Source of the DNA: Salvator merianae
Lineage: Eukaryota > Chordata > Lepidosauria > Squamata > Teiidae
NCBI GenBank assembly: GCA_003586115.2
Contig: QVOM02000057.1
Location: 248,001 to 312,000, forward strand
DNA length: 64,000 nucleotides
Direction of reading: 5' to 3'
Shown: positions 23,701 to 35,048 of the stretch, in pieces
How the letters are laid out: every line of letters begins with the position of its first letter
Numbering within the stretch: position 1 is the first letter of the stretch
Position numbers and translations under genes: made by a program
Notes under the pieces: generated by a model
Database searches by the model: none
The model's input: the letters and a program-made list of their open reading frames with translations, nothing else
What the model was told of the DNA's origin: nothing

Positions 23701-26451
23701 CCCAAGGCAACTTATAATGATCAATAATAAGGATTTGCCTGCTCTGCGGGTGATGATCCGGAAGACACGGCATGAAAGGAAAGGGGAGCAGGAGGGAGAA
23801 GGAAAGGAAAGCGCACACGGCATTTTTTCTTCCTTTCTGTTGGTTGAAGCATTTTGTCTGAAGTGACTTCCGTGTAGGATGGTGTGTCGTTCTTGCACCT
23901 TTCTCGTTGGCTTCTCTGTCGAAATGATAGCTTGGTTGGTAAAATGGGTCAGTTAGTGAAAACTTCTTTAAAAACTGTGGTGGGGAAAGGGAAGGTCTTC
24001 CACCTCAGGAAAGTCTGGGTGAAAAAAAAAAAAAAACATCTTCAAGAAATGCTGCAAAGGCATAAGCGTGCACTACAGATACCAGAGTGGAGGCTGCGTG
24101 AAGAAATCAATTCCATCTGCCCATTCAGGGGAACATTCAGGCTTCTCGGCTCTTCCTTCCAAAATGTGTCTCTCGGCAGCCTTGTGAAATAGTCCAGTGT
24201 GAGAAAGAATGGTTCTCAGAACACCCTGTTGCTCAGTGAGAAATTGCCCATAGTGGGGAGAACTGAAACCAAGAAAAGCAGAATTATAGCCCTCTGGAAA
24301 GCCACAGTGATCCACGCTTTGGTAACTTTCAGGCTGGACTGTTGTAATGCGCTCTACGTGGGGCTGCCCTTGAAGACCGTTCAGATGCTGCAGCTGGGCT
24401 GCAAATTGGCACGAATGTCCAGATGCACATCATTCTAATCTTAAAAAGAGCCACACTGTCTGCCAATGCGGACAGAACCCAATTCTAGGTCTAAACTTCA
24501 ACCTGTAAGGCCCCCTAAATGGCTTGGTCCTCAAATATCTAAAGGAACACCTTCTCTTGTATTGACCTGCTCATGCCTTAAGGTCTGCAGATGAGGCCCT
24601 TCTAGTTGTACCACTGCCTTCATGGATGGTTACTCTGGATAGGGCCTTATTGGTAGCAGCCCCCAGGCTGTGGAACCAATCTTCCCCCCTGAAGTGCGCC
24701 AGGTATCTTCACTATATACATTCAGAAGATTGGTAAAGGCACAACTATTTGCCCTGGCCTTTGAGGAAACAGTTTCCCCTCCTCATATTCGGGCACTGTT
24801 ATTATTCTTTGTGGGTTCTTTTTACTGTTGTAACCTACCTTGAGGCCAATGGGTATAGGGTGGGATAAAAACATAAATAAAATAATTTTTGTCCAAGATG
24901 GCACTGAAATGGGTGGTGGTGGTGGTGGTGTTCTGGGTTTCGAAGACAGAGTTTCTACTTCTCATAAGTTTTCTGCAGGTACCATTTTCAGAGGCTTGGA
25001 GATGTTTTCATAACTTGACACGGTTCCCTCTCCTTTTCTAATTCCAGAGAGTCCTGTTTGTTTCCGATCCCTGCACCTTGCAGATCAACGACATAGTTTT
25101 CGGCTTGACTTCCACGGATGTTCTCTTTCATATGGGTGCCGAAGAAATTAGCAGGTATGTTTTTAAACCCTGATCTGTTCAGGCTCCAAAACCACAATGT
25201 GCCAAGCATGGCAGGAAGGGGATTAATATTTTTTTCTCCACACACACACACGTCAACTGATGCGCCTTGAGGCAGGATGCATTTTCCTCCTAGACGGTCC
25301 CTGTTCCTTCACTTCTGTTGCTTTTTCCGTGCCTTCTGGCCTCCCTATACCGTGAGCAGAATGACTCAAGGTAGACAGGGCTTCTTTGCCGAGGGAAATC
25401 CGGCCGGGTGTGGGGGAAGTGAAAAAAGTGAGTCAGCCATGATTCGCAGCCCAAAAAACCTTGAGAGGTCTGGTGAGGGGAAAGGAATAAACTTGCTGAT
25501 GTCACCAAGAAACTCTTTGGACTCATTCAGACTTTGAGTCACCACAGAAAGGGTCTTCCGCTGTCCACCTTGGGTGCAGGATCAGCAGGGTTGTTTGCGC
25601 TGACCCTGTTGAACTTCTTCACCATTTAGACCCTTTATAGCTTACACCGCTTGTTTCAGGTGATGGTGGCGGTGGTGTCTCTTTTCTCTATTTATTCTGA
25701 ACAGCCCAGGGTGGCCCCTTCTGTTTTATCCCCACAACAGCCCTTTTAGTTAGGTCAGGCTAAGAGGGTGCAGCTGGCCATGGTCGCCGTCACCTGAGGA
25801 GCTTTTAAGGGGTTTTCTCCTGAGGGGAATATTTGTGAACTGAAAAAACCCTCATGGAGAACAAGTCCTGAACACTAGAAACTGGGGCTTTAAATTGGGG
25901 TGTTTATTTGTTTCATCGTACGTCTTAAGCTCTTCTTTATTTTTCTACCATCTATCACTGTTTTGTTTTTGTTTTTTCCTTTTCTTTCATTTCTTCTGGT
26001 CTGCTGCCCAGTTCTTCCGGCATCTTGGACCGTTTCTCCCGGATTCTCAAGCATATCTTGACCCAGAGAAGGTAAAGGCTTTTTAGGGGAAAAACCCTAA
26101 CATCTACCAAGAAACAGAAGGGCTTCCAGTTCATCAGTGGGTGGGGTGGAAGCCCCAGATATGGTCAAGAGAGATCCTTGCCCTTTGAGAAGGTGGGAAT
26201 GAGAGACGGAATGGAGTGTGCCTTGGCGTTACAGGGTTTGTTAAAAGAATTCCTGCTAGGAATGTGCAAAACGGTATTTTGAATGATCTGTGTGAAATTG
26301 TTCTGTACAGGGCTAATCGGACCTGAATGTAGGAGGAAGGCAGACACTACTCTTAACTCTCTGTTCTCCTGTGCTTCTCCCTTGGGGCTCCTTGGAACCC
26401 AGAGGAGGGGGCTGCCTGTCACTTTGGTTCCCTCTTTCCTTCCCTCTTCAC

Positions 26452-26502
<51 letters not shown>

Positions 26503-27941
26503 TCCTTCCTTCCTTCCTTCCTTCCTTCCTTGGTCTGCATTTCCTTCCTTCCTTCCTTCCTTCCTTCCTTCCTTCCTTCCTTCCTTCCCCGTTCCTTGGT
26601 CTTCCTCCCTCTCTCGCTTCTTCCTTCCTTCCTAGTCATTGGAGAACCCAGAAATGCAAAGACAGCCTAGGAACAGCCTTTCTAAGTGTGCGGAAGGCTT
26701 GTTCCTTCTGCTGGACACAGACCAGCAAGGTCAGTGTGAAAACAGCCTGAAACAACCAAAGCTTATCAGTTTCACCCAGTGTGTTTGCACCTCGTGCTGT
26801 GAAACAAAAGCTAAGAGGAATTATATTCGGTAGAGTCTTCGCTTCTCCACTGTTCTGGTTAGAGCAAGCAGCCGCCCCCAGTGCCAGAAGTTTGTGCCTT
26901 TTTTAGAGCTGAACTGAGCGGCTGCAGCCCTCTTGGAGGACGTGCTGGAACTAGCAGCAGCCTCGTGAAGCCTGGCATGATGCCCTCTTGGTACCCAGGG
27001 GAGGAATGAACAGCTGCCAGGCGTGGGTCCGTGTGTGCGAACGGAAGACTTGCCAAACTTTGGAGTCATAGAATTTTCTTTCCTCGATTCCTGGGCAGCT
27101 ACTACCCGCTGTACCCTCCTGCCGAAGAGATGAACATAGATTACGAGAATTTCTACCAGCACGTGCCTCTGCCCGTCACGCCAGACGTGCTGATCACGCC
27201 GTCAGAAATGCGATACTTCGTCAAGGTTGGCAGGGAGGAAGAGGGGCGGGTTGGAGGGGGCGAACAGAGGGAGCTCCCCAAAACAGCGGCCGGCCGTTGG
27301 GTTTGACCACAATAAGCGAGGTTTCAATACCCCTTGAAGGGTAGGTGCCACCACAGAAAAGGCCCGCTATAACTATAGCAGCCCACAAGAACTCTTTACC
27401 CTGGCCTTTGGCTGAGGGAACATCATGCCAACCCAATATAGGCACTGTAGTTTTAGCTAACTTATCTGTTCTTAAACCTGCTCTGAGTCCAATAGGGCGG
27501 GACAGAAATACAAATACATAAATAATAGAGGTGCCCTCCGTGGATTCGAACCAGTGCTGAGGTGGCTCCTGTTAACCCGCGTGGGGGTCTGCCCACTTCC
27601 TGGCACCAGCACGGACGGCAGTTGTCTCCTTGCCATCTCTGAAAAAGGGTCACTATTGGGGTCCAACCGTCGCCTAGCTGGAGCTGGCCGTATACCTGTG
27701 TTAGGGAGTTTCAGATAGACGAGCGTGCTCAGTTACGTTTCGGTCTGACCGAGAGCCGGATCCTGATCTTCAATGTCCCGCCTCCTCCATCCAGGACATC
27801 CTTGGCTGCGTCTGTGTGAATCCGGGACGACTCACGAAAGGCCAGGTGGGAGGAACCTACGGCCGCCTCGCCATCCAGCGCACGGCCTCTGCACAGGAGC
27901 GGAGGAGTCCGAGGATATCGGCACAGGTGGTCAGGATCTAA
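14786..27941 (+). CDS. POLA2: DNA polymerase alpha subunit B (p70/p68)
   Basis: Eighteen exons: 14786-14882, 15405-15529, 16296-16381, 16614-16671, 17007-17113, 17964-18160, 18345-18433, 18883-19038, 19521-19583, 19832-19874, 20460-20584, 21411-21449, 22142-22215, 22554-22662, 25048-25154, 26012-26071, 27099-27225 and 27795-27941. Total 1809 nt, 602 aa; human is 598. All introns are GT-AG and all phases agree. The product is the regulatory B subunit of the polymerase alpha-primase complex that starts leading and lagging strands. Residues 1-75 form the N-terminal helical domain. Next come an acidic stretch (EEEED) and a Ser/Thr-Pro-rich linker (TTPENP, SPRLVFSPNSFSP) that in the family is a CDK target. 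The OB-fold and calcineurin-like region carries LGQIGCDSNGKL, ACGPYTTSDSITYDP (350-364), LGPFLDAKH (383-391) and VPSLRDVHHD (428-437). The phosphodiesterase fold is known to be inactive in this family. The end is QVVRI, as in human. The last exon is slightly shortened relative to human. Confidence 0.96.
15151..15240 (+). repeat. Repeat family A, short + fragment in POLA2 intron 1
   Basis: It carries the blocks GCAGGTGAAGGTTTTGCC and AAGCAATTGGTGGGACACTG found in the longer copies. Confidence 0.8.
15655..15967 (+). repeat. L2-like LINE 3' end in POLA2 intron 2
   Basis: GGCCTTCTCTGTGGTGGCAC, GAGGCACCTACTTTTTAAG and the tail AAGTGGGATATAAATGC correspond block by block to copies at 60410-60712 and 62655-62970. 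This layout is typical of L2-type LINE 3' ends in reptiles. The LINE class is from memory. Confidence 0.7.
16733..16803 (+). repeat. Repeat family A, 3' end fragment in POLA2 intron 4
   Basis: It contains GATGAGACAGAAGTG and then GGGCTGTGGCCTGATCCAGC and AGGGCTCCTCTTAT, the family's 3' end. Confidence 0.85.
17395..17500. mobile_element. Short inverted-repeat element, related to 47540-47664
   Basis: The right part, CCAGTGCAGAAAGGG after an AT-rich core, and the inner block TATTCTGGGTTATTTCC match the element at 47540-47664, whose arms are clearer. Ends and target duplication are not visible here. Confidence 0.45.
17535..17591. repeat. (CCCT/CCTT)n pyrimidine microsatellite
   Basis: A pure pyrimidine run of CCCT, CTCT and CCTT units directly upstream of a SINE head. 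Confidence 0.9.
17592..17945 (+). mobile_element. Sauria-type SINE with nested CR1 tail, in POLA2 intron 5
   Basis: The head GGCACGGTGGCGCAGGTGG with a B-box-like GAGTTCAAGGCCCC is tRNA-related. The body CCAACCTAGCTGTTC plus AGTAGATAAATAGGGAGCAT matches the Sauria SINE body as I know it. The 3' part TGTAAGCC...AAGCGGGGTATAAAAAC ends in (CTT)n. At about 17760-17833 a CR1 3' end, ending in two ATTCTATG-type octamers, interrupts a site that is intact in the copies at 47218 and 35049. The SINE tail runs into the acceptor of POLA2 exon 6 (17964). Confidence 0.85.
19120..19350 (+). repeat. Repeat family A in POLA2 intron 8
   Basis: A nearly full copy: CTAGAATGGATGCCCAGGTAC, GGCTCTAAAGGCCATTTTGC, GAGCAGGTGAAGGTTTTGCC, CTGGACTAGATGGGCC, CTGATCCAGGAGGGCACCTC. 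Confidence 0.88.
20051..20216 (-). mobile_element. CR1 LINE 3' fragment in POLA2 intron 10
   Basis: ATAGAGTTGGAAGGGACCTC followed by GTCATCAAGTCCACCCCCC is the well-known reverse complement of the CR1 3' end. The minus strand encodes the end of the CR1 reverse-transcriptase ORF (RWNRLPQEMVSSPSLEAFKG). Confidence 0.9.
21640..22035 (+). repeat. Two repeat family A copies in POLA2 intron 12
   Basis: The first copy (to about 21780) includes GAAGAGGTGGTGATGGCAAC and ends with GATCCAGCAGGGCTCATCTT. A second copy begins directly with GGACAAATTCATGGAGGACA and ends with CAGCAGGGCTCCTCTTAATG. The reading frame before the join resembles a LINE reverse-transcriptase C-terminus (LPEEVVMATSLDGFKNGLD), which suggests a LINE 3' origin. 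Confidence 0.85.
24000..24036. repeat. poly(A) run
   Basis: A homopolymer of about 16 A in POLA2 intron 14. No source element is recognised next to it. Confidence 0.7.
24290..24896 (+). mobile_element. L2-like LINE 3' fragment in POLA2 intron 14
   Basis: The frame reading ALVTFRLDCCNALYVGLPLK is the reverse-transcriptase C-terminal motif of L2-type LINEs. It is followed by a 3' UTR with GGTGGGATAAAAACATAAATAA at its end. Frameshifts and stops show that it is a dead copy. Confidence 0.85.
26453..26633. repeat. Compound (CTTT)n / (CTTC)n microsatellite
   Basis: About 50 bases of CTTT units pass into CTTC units, with two short interruptions at about 26530 and 26590-26610. It is in POLA2 intron 16. 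Confidence 0.95.
27330..27528 (+). repeat. L2-like LINE tail in POLA2 intron 17
   Basis: GGTGCCACCACAGAAAAGGC and the tail GGGCGGGACAGAAATACAAA followed by ATACATAAATAA are the usual blocks of this 3' end. The same GCCACCACAGAAAAG block appears at 54187. Confidence 0.7.
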
Positions 27942-28235
27942 GCAGGGTCTCCGGCCTCTCAGGAGACACCTGTGGAGGCCTTGCTAGGACTGGATTAAAG
28001 CCTCCTTTGGCGCCGGGGAAGGAGATTTTTCCTCCAGCGTTTTCGGGAACCTCTCGGGGCTGCAGCTGTTTGGGATCTCGCCCGTCTGCCTCTGGCCGTA
28101 TCCGGAACATCTGGAATGGGTCCGCTTCGTCTCTTGCCGTTTCCCCAAGCGGCAGGAGGGGAAAACAGATTGACGCTCACGTTCTCTCGACTCCCGTTTA
28201 TAATTGCATAAAATAAATATTCTCCCTCTCTGGGC
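27942..28235 (+). other. POLA2: POLA2 3' UTR and poly(A) signal
   Basis: AATAAA at 28212-28217, about 270 bases after the stop, is the first canonical signal and is followed by a CT-rich stretch. The cleavage site is inferred. Confidence 0.65.
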
Positions 28236-28370
28236 TGTTGTCTGCTGCGGAGATTATGCGCCTCCTCGAGCCTCCGCGCCTGGTCTGCTTGCGTCTGAAC
28301 TCTGTTCTTCTGCAGAGTGTCCGGGACATCTTGTCTGCCCCTTGAAGGCCTAAACCTGAAATCGCGTGTG

Positions 28371-28524
28371 TGGTCTTTGGGGAGTGGAGGGGGTGTGATT
28401 AAAATCCCTCCCCCCCCTTTTGTGACTGACCAAGATGAATTATTTTGCAGCCAAGGGGGGAAAGGTAAGGTAGGATGTAAGAGGGGGGAAATTTTAATCA
28501 CCACCATCCCTCCCCGAAGACCTC
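28371..28524. mobile_element. Foldback (inverted-repeat) element, unclassified
   Basis: The arm at 28371-28417 (TGGTCTTTGGGGAG, then GTGTGATTAAAATCC and a C-run) is mirrored at 28481-28524 (a G-run, then ATTTTAATCACCAC and CTCCCCGAAGACC). The arms are roughly 45 bases with a few mismatches and a 63-base loop. I cannot see a clean target duplication. Confidence 0.6.
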
Positions 28525-28539
28525 TCAATTAATATGAGT

Positions 28540-28660
28540 TTGTTGCTGTATTCAGACCGGGGAGGGGGAGGGACGGGAATATAGCGCTATTTTGGTGCCA
28601 GATATATCTGTGGCAGCCCCCCCATAACTATGCTATATCTCCCCCTAAAACACGTGATTC
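28540..28660. repeat. Interspersed repeat B, copy 1
   Basis: The blocks GTATTCAGACCGGGG, ATTTTGGTGCC and GCTATATCTCCCCCT recur in reverse at 39636-39772 (CCCCCGTCTGGATGCAGCC, GGCACCAAAAC, GGGGGATATAACG). It is probably a short DNA transposon; class unknown. Confidence 0.55.
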
Positions 28661-31600
28661 TCTATTGTCTGGAGCTGCCGTTTAGGTGTTCCGGTTAGAA
28701 ACCATTTTCCCCGTTGTAAAAAAATTGTTGGCCTGCCCACTGCGTCTCGCTAAAGGGGCAGGATTGCCTAAAGTTTACTCTTGCATGGGCGTGCCCTTCC
28801 TCGCCCCCTCTTCTACGGACCTGAAGACCAACCGGTTTATGACAAATGTAAACGGCTGTTCGATTTCGCTCGCGTCGCCGAGCCGAAAGCCGTTCAGTCC
28901 CAGGATGGCGAACGGCGGTGCCCAGGTCCTGTTTCTTCCCAAAACCAATCAGTGAAGGGCGTATCTTGCCTTCCTCGGCTGAAAAGCTACTGACAGGCGT
29001 CGGCGTTGGTTTGGCGGTGTTTTCGGAAAGATCCGGCTACAGCCCGAGACCCCCCCCTCTGCTGTGTGGACGCAGAACGCTTTCGGGGCAGGGCTTGACG
29101 TGCGTCAGCGGTGCCTGGAATCCTGAGCAACACGATGACGTTTTCTTGCCAGGCCTGCTTGTCCACGAGGACAATAGTTCAGAAATTCCTTCAGATCGTA
29201 AGCGCGGAAGGGTTTTTCCAGGGGAGAGCGGTTTCGCCGGTTCAGACTTCAGCCATTTCAGCTGCCCAGCCCTCCTTTTCAGGGTGTGTGTGTGTGTGCA
29301 CAGACACAACCAGAATCCAAGCTGTGTAATTCTGCCTTTTTGTGGTGGACCGCCGGCATTTTGCTGTCTTCGTTAAACGTGTGACAATGTCAGAAGAAGC
29401 CACTATTTCTATTTTAAGTGGTCCCTTTTTCCCTCCCTTAGTTTTTCCTTCCTTCTCTCTTTCCCTTCCTTGCCAACCCTGACTCCTTCTGAGTTTGTAC
29501 CCCCCTGGAAACTTCTCTGGAGTTCTGCTCAGCCTGATTTTGGACTTTTCCCCCTTTGACTTTCAGACCCATTGCCGAGCTGCTTGTTCAACCACACTGG
29601 TTTCCGCCACCCCCTTTCGTTTTTGCCCCTTTCCCTGGAACTGTGACTGGCTGTGCTTTGAGTATCCCCAGTTCTAAGGAGCTCACGCCCTTTCTGAGTC
29701 CCTTTCTTCTCCTTAGGTTTTCCTGCCTGGAATTCTTTTCTAGTCTCTCTTGTGTTGATCAGAATCAGCATTTCTGTTCTGAAGTCGAAGGTTCACGCTA
29801 GATAATAATGGGCTTCACTTTCCGTGATTTCCTGCTATTGCTTCATCCACAAAAATCTTCCCTGATTGCCGGATTAGGAAGAGATAATCCTGTGTTCCTT
29901 TCCTTGCTGTCTAAAGAAGAAGTTCTTGGCAAGGCACACTGTTCGGCACAGTTTCTCTTCCAGAAAGTTTCTTCCCTCAGCAGCCTATGGCAAGCTTAAA
30001 AGCCGCTGTTTACCTCTTGACCTGAGTGCAGCTAGTGGGAATTGTAAGGTTTATGTCAGGGCTTTTTCCACACTGAGAACAAAGAAGGACCCAGACACAC
30101 ACAAGATACACAGTTCTACTGTTCTGCAGCAACCAGGCCAATTTTTTTTAATGCATATTGCTATCTATCCTTTTGTTGTTGTTGTTTTGCTCAGCAGATT
30201 TCATTGTATACGCTCCTGGAATCCACAGTAATAGAGTGGCACAATAATCCAGCTAAATACATAAGTTAAATTAGATATATCATCCATCTTCACACCTGCT
30301 GTACAATTATTATCTCCATTTTTCAAATTCCGAAGCTGAGGTAAGACAAGACGGTGCAGCTAAAGGAAGTGGAGAGCGTGAATAGCAGGGTTTTTTTTGG
30401 AGGGGGGGGTCGGTGCTGAAATGTTTTCATTTGACCTTTCATTTTAGGAGCTAGAAATGCATGCTAACAAACTCCCCCCAGGATGATGCAAGGTAAGGTC
30501 TTGCAGGAATATTCATAGCACATGGATTGGCCCTCAGGTCTAGTAGTGAGTGGGGCTCTTGGGAAGTTCTGAGGCCTTTCAATTGAGGGGGGGCTCTGTT
30601 GGAATTCTTCACCACATAGTGGGCGGGGGTGGTGTAAGTGTCAGCCAAAAGCCATCCTGAAACTTTTTAATGCATAGCAGGCAACAAATTCAAATAGTAA
30701 ATAAAACCCTCCCTGCGGTTCAGGGTGCATGGGAAATCAACTTTGCGGCGTGTGTGTGTGTGTGCACGGGGAAAAAAGGGGTTTCAAAAACCTGGGGGGC
30801 GATTGGGGTGTGTGGGTGGAAACTGGAATGCACAAGGATGCTCCAGAGGGATGGAGCTTTCTGTCCTCTTAGGTCAGACTTTTAACATTTCCAGGAAATA
30901 GCTTAATTCCTCCCCCCCCTTTTTTTTTTTTTTTTTTGCGGATTACAGGCACAGAACTTGCTCTGTCCTTGAACTCGGTTTGGCTTTTGGAAGCCGGGGC
31001 TGGCAGAGGGTTGCGGCAGTTCTGGGGTTGTGCTGGAGCAAGGCGGGCTGTGAAAGGAATGTTGGCTGTGCAGACAAACATCTGCGCTAGGGTTGTGGTT
31101 GCTATTATTCAGTCAAAACGCCTTGGTTTTTCCTCTCTTTTGAATCATGCTGCACTGGAAATTTAGGACAGGGAGCACTCTGGCAATTTCATTTTGTCCT
31201 CACAAAATTTCTTCCCTTTTTTAGTCCTCATGGTAATCCTGTCAGGTGAGTCACGAAAACAGAATCACAAAATTATGATCGCTATAAATAGTGTTTGAAT
31301 CCCACTCTTGATGTTGGGGCAAAAGAGCTGGTTCTCAATAGCTCCACAGCTCTGTGATGTAGCTTAGGCTGAAAGGAAACATCTGACCCAAAGCCCAGTG
31401 AGTTGGAAAGCTGTGGGATGATTTGAACTAGAGTCTTTCCAACCCTAGACTGCCGCTATAACCACTAAATTTGAGTTGCAAAATTCATTTGCCATAAAAT
31501 AGCAGGGAGATCAGTTAGGCTGGCGTGGCTACAAGCAAGGTCTTCTGGTGATGGCCCCAAAAGAGCCCATTTAGTCCAATATCCTATTTTCCGGAGTGAG

Positions 31601-31990
31601 CAACAGCCTGAACAAAATTTTAAGAAACCCTTGGACAGTCTCATGTTTCACCTATCGGAATAAAAGGAGTTTTCTTCCAAGTCCCCTGTTCCTTGTGGGG
31701 ACCCCAAATACGTTGGAAGATAGGACACTGTGAGTACTGTCCAATCTGGAAAAAAGTGGCTTATGGGGGAGTTTTAATCATTTAATTAAAACAATCTTCC
31801 CACTGTCAAGGCTGGACTTGTGGCAGCTGCTTCATCCCAAATTCAGGATATTCAGAACAACCCATTGTGAACTTAAAATATTGTAGTTGAATAAGGATAA
31901 CAGAAGCTCAGGTTTTGACTGCTGGACTCTGTGGGGCATCTTGAGGTATTTAAGGACTTGTTGCAAGTCTACCTTGCTATTAGATGAAAC

Positions 31991-32151
31991 AGAAGTGGTA
32001 CTTTGTAGCTATCTGTGTAGAAGTGATACTTTGTAGCTATCTGCATAGAAGTGGTACTTTGTAGCTATCTGTGTAGAAGTGGTACTTTGTAGCTATCTGC
32101 ATAGAAGTACTTTGTAACTATCTGAGTAGAAGTGGTACTTTGTAACTATCT
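31991..32151. repeat. Minisatellite, ~30-base unit, 5-6 copies
   Basis: The unit is roughly AGAAGTGGTACTTTG + TAGCTATCTGTGT, repeated with TGTG/TGCA variation and one copy shortened by about 5 bases. Confidence 0.9.
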
Positions 32152-33020
32152 AAGTCAAATGTATGCTCAAGGGAGATTACTGTTGCAAGTCTATGACCTA
32201 CTCTTCTTTGATCTTAGCTGCTGATGACTCTCAAAGTTTCACCAGCTCTTCTCATTCACATCTGATTAAGGCATAGTACTTTTAAGCACTGTGAAAGTGC
32301 TAAAAGGCGTGTGGCTTGTATATTGCTCTGATGTAGTGTCATTTGTATCGACTATTTGCATGCTAATTCACCCGCTGTTTTTGAGCCTTTTAATAACGTT
32401 CTATTGAGGATCAAACATATGGCTTCTCTTCACCACCTTTCCTTGGACCCAGCTTCATGACTGTTTTAACAGTATGGGGTGCCCCTGAGCATGTGTAGAG
32501 TGCTCTAAGATGATGTCAAGCGCTTGCAACTAATATTCAAAGGTATACTGCTACCACTTGGTGGAGTTTCAAAGAGTTCTTTATCTGGAGTGCGTTCTCC
32601 ACTCTTGGAGCGAATCGCAGTGTTTCCATTAACATGAACTGCTGGTGGAGAGACTTATCAGATGTAAGGGCTATACAGAATTCGTTTTTTTTGCTTCTAG
32701 AGATGTAGTTTTAAATGCTCATAATGCACAAAACTCCAAAAGTGTTCGGCCCTGGATGTCTTTGGCTTTTACAAAGCCCTGAATCTGATCATGATGCTTT
32801 TGTTCAGGAATGGCCACTTAATTGCTTTCCCTCAGAGCGTTTTTATGTTCTTTCCTCCTATAGTCCAACCGTTTAACAGGCAAGGCGTGGCGTGAAATCT
32901 GCAACTGTTTTTGGATTTCATTTACAAATAGTCGTTGTATCTAAGGGTGTTTCTACTCTTACAAGGCCCGGACCATTCCAGTTGGAACTGCTTCTGCTGG
33001 AACCATTCCCAGCTGAAGCA

Positions 33021-33180
33021 GTCCATAGTTCAGTGATAAAGCTCTTTGCCTACAGAAAGCCCCAGATTCAGTCCCTGAGAACTCCTTGGAAGAAGGTAAT
33101 GGCAAACCGGTCCTGTATTCCTGCCAAGAAAACTGCAGATTCGCCCAGGTGGCCGTCATGACTTGAAACTGACTCTCCAG
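33021..33180 (+). mobile_element. tRNA-derived SINE (family S2), + copy
   Basis: An A-box-like TAGTTCAGTGATAAAGC and B-box-like AGATTCAGTCCC are followed by GGTAATGGCAAACC, TGCCAAGAAAACTGC and TCATGACTTGAAACTGACTC. A minus copy is at 48591-48773. Confidence 0.75.
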
Positions 33181-34842
33181 GCAGTCTCGCCTTCCCTTAC
33201 TGAAGGCTCATGGGAGTTGTAGGCTGAAAAGGAACTTTTGGAAACCCTTCCACAAATTGGCCCAGGAGAGAACTGTGTTTGTAGGGAGTCTGAAATAAAG
33301 AGACTTTTCCACCGCTGGTTGCTGGAGCATAAGAACAGCCATCTGATCTGGGGCTTTGTGCTGGCAAAGCGTTTGTCTCACCTCTGGTCTATGCTTCCTA
33401 ATAATTCTGCTAGACGAAATGAGGGTCGCTCTTCAACTTGGAGCCTTGCCTTACTGTGGGCTGGAGGCGCTGTGGGGCGGTGGGGGACTTTTCTGGTGAG
33501 CCTCCTGGGATCCGTAATGAGGATCTGGATAAGCGAGGACCTCTAAAACTTTCCACAAACGTCTACAGCTCTCTCGGCGCACTCCGAGTCATTTTTGGAG
33601 CGATTTCTCTGTCTGCCACCGCTGACACCGTCCCTTTGTCTAGGAGAAGCCCCAGGAGCAAAATTCGATTGCGTGTTATTTCCTTGCTCCTGCAAAGGCT
33701 CTTTCTATTCTAGCATTTTTGGAGTTAAAAAGCCCCACCCAGTCCTCCCTCCCGAGCACTTTCTTCTCCTTTTCTCTCCCTCTTCTTCTTCCACTCCCTC
33801 CCTTCTGGGGATTCTCCTGCCCGTTGTCTCTGGAACCGACCGCCCTAAATTCCTTTCCCAGGGCGTCATCGCCCTCTCTAAAGCCAGGGCTGCTTTGCAT
33901 TAGTTTATTCCTGAGCCTCTAAATGTGCTGGATTGTTCGGGCGAGCGAGGCTGGGGTTGAGGCACCCTGGGTTGGAAGAAGGAGCAGAGTTTGGCAGGGA
34001 AATCCTGGTCCCATCTCCAGATCTCCAGCGCGCAAGCAACGGCTTGCCGGCCCTGCGTGGCAAAGGGTGCAATTTCTGAACATAATGCATCCAAAAACCC
34101 TCCTTGTGAGCTTGCAGAACTGGAGAAGGTTCGACCAATCAGCTGGCCTGCAACCAGTTGGACGCGGCGGGTGGTGCCATCGCACGGCCCAGGGTCTCCT
34201 CGCTCGGCCGGATCACAGCCCACGTTTTTCCTTAGCCACAGTTACTTGTGGTCACATCTGCCGGGAATCCCTCCTGCCTATCTCTGCGCCTGAGCATGGC
34301 ACAAGATGGCCGCCCTCTTGCGTAGCTCCCGGCGGCTTCAGCAGGCCTTGCGGATGGGCATCCCGTGTTCACTGGAGTAATTCATGGAGGGGACCTCTTT
34401 GGTTTCCCACCCTTGAGCCTCACACATTTCTTGCCCAGGCCCCGGGAACCCCCTGAGCAAACTGGATACTTGGCTTCTGCAGCATTCTAGGTGCATCTGT
34501 CCGTGTTTGTCATGTTTTCAACCGTTCCTTCTGCCGCTAGCGGAGATGTTTTCTTGTCATAAATACCAATATGCTGAGCTAATCTTCGGGGCATCAGAAG
34601 TACAGGAGGAGTTTAATCTGCCTGGCCTGGGCTTAAAGGGTTAAATACCCCTTACGTCGTGACAGTTGAAGAGGCCTGGCGTAAATTCTCCCATCCTAAC
34701 CAAGCAGGGCTGGAGGAAACATAATTCTGGAATTTGTTGCTGTTTGTTAAAACAGATTACATTTCTCATGAAAAGGGAGTGGAGGCAGGGTGTTCTTTGT
34801 TAAAGGCTGTTTGCAGTTGGACAGTTTAATTATTGGCCACTT

Positions 34843-35005
34843 GGGCTCTGTTCACACCTAAATTTTAATCCAGCTTCAGTCCACTTTCAGAATGAGAGGA
34901 CACATCGGCAAAGTAAGAAACTGTTTTCTTTCTACCTTATCTAACTCAGAAAATTCACCTTTGAGTTAGATAATGTAGAAAGAAAATTGCTCGTCACTTT
35001 GCAGT
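34843..35005. mobile_element. PIF/Harbinger-like MITE, right end missing, with long hairpin
   Basis: The left end GGGCTCTGTTCACACC and AATTTTAATCCAGC match the intact element at 50203-50398. A 25-base arm at 34924-34948 pairs with 34962-34986 with one mismatch around a 13-base loop; weaker pairing continues outward to about 34906 and 35004. The right terminal repeat is not found. Confidence 0.65.
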
Positions 35006-35048
35006 TCAGGGTTCCAGTGTGGAAAATAGACAACCATGTAAGCAAACA

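Noticed and set aside
26283..26750. 155-codon frame rich in FLSFFLSF and LPSF repeats
   Set aside because: It is translation of the CTTT/CTTC microsatellite, not a gene.
33923..34456. 177-codon frame in the POLA2-CDC42EP2 interval
   Set aside because: Several overlapping frames exist on both strands, with no motif and no supporting exons.
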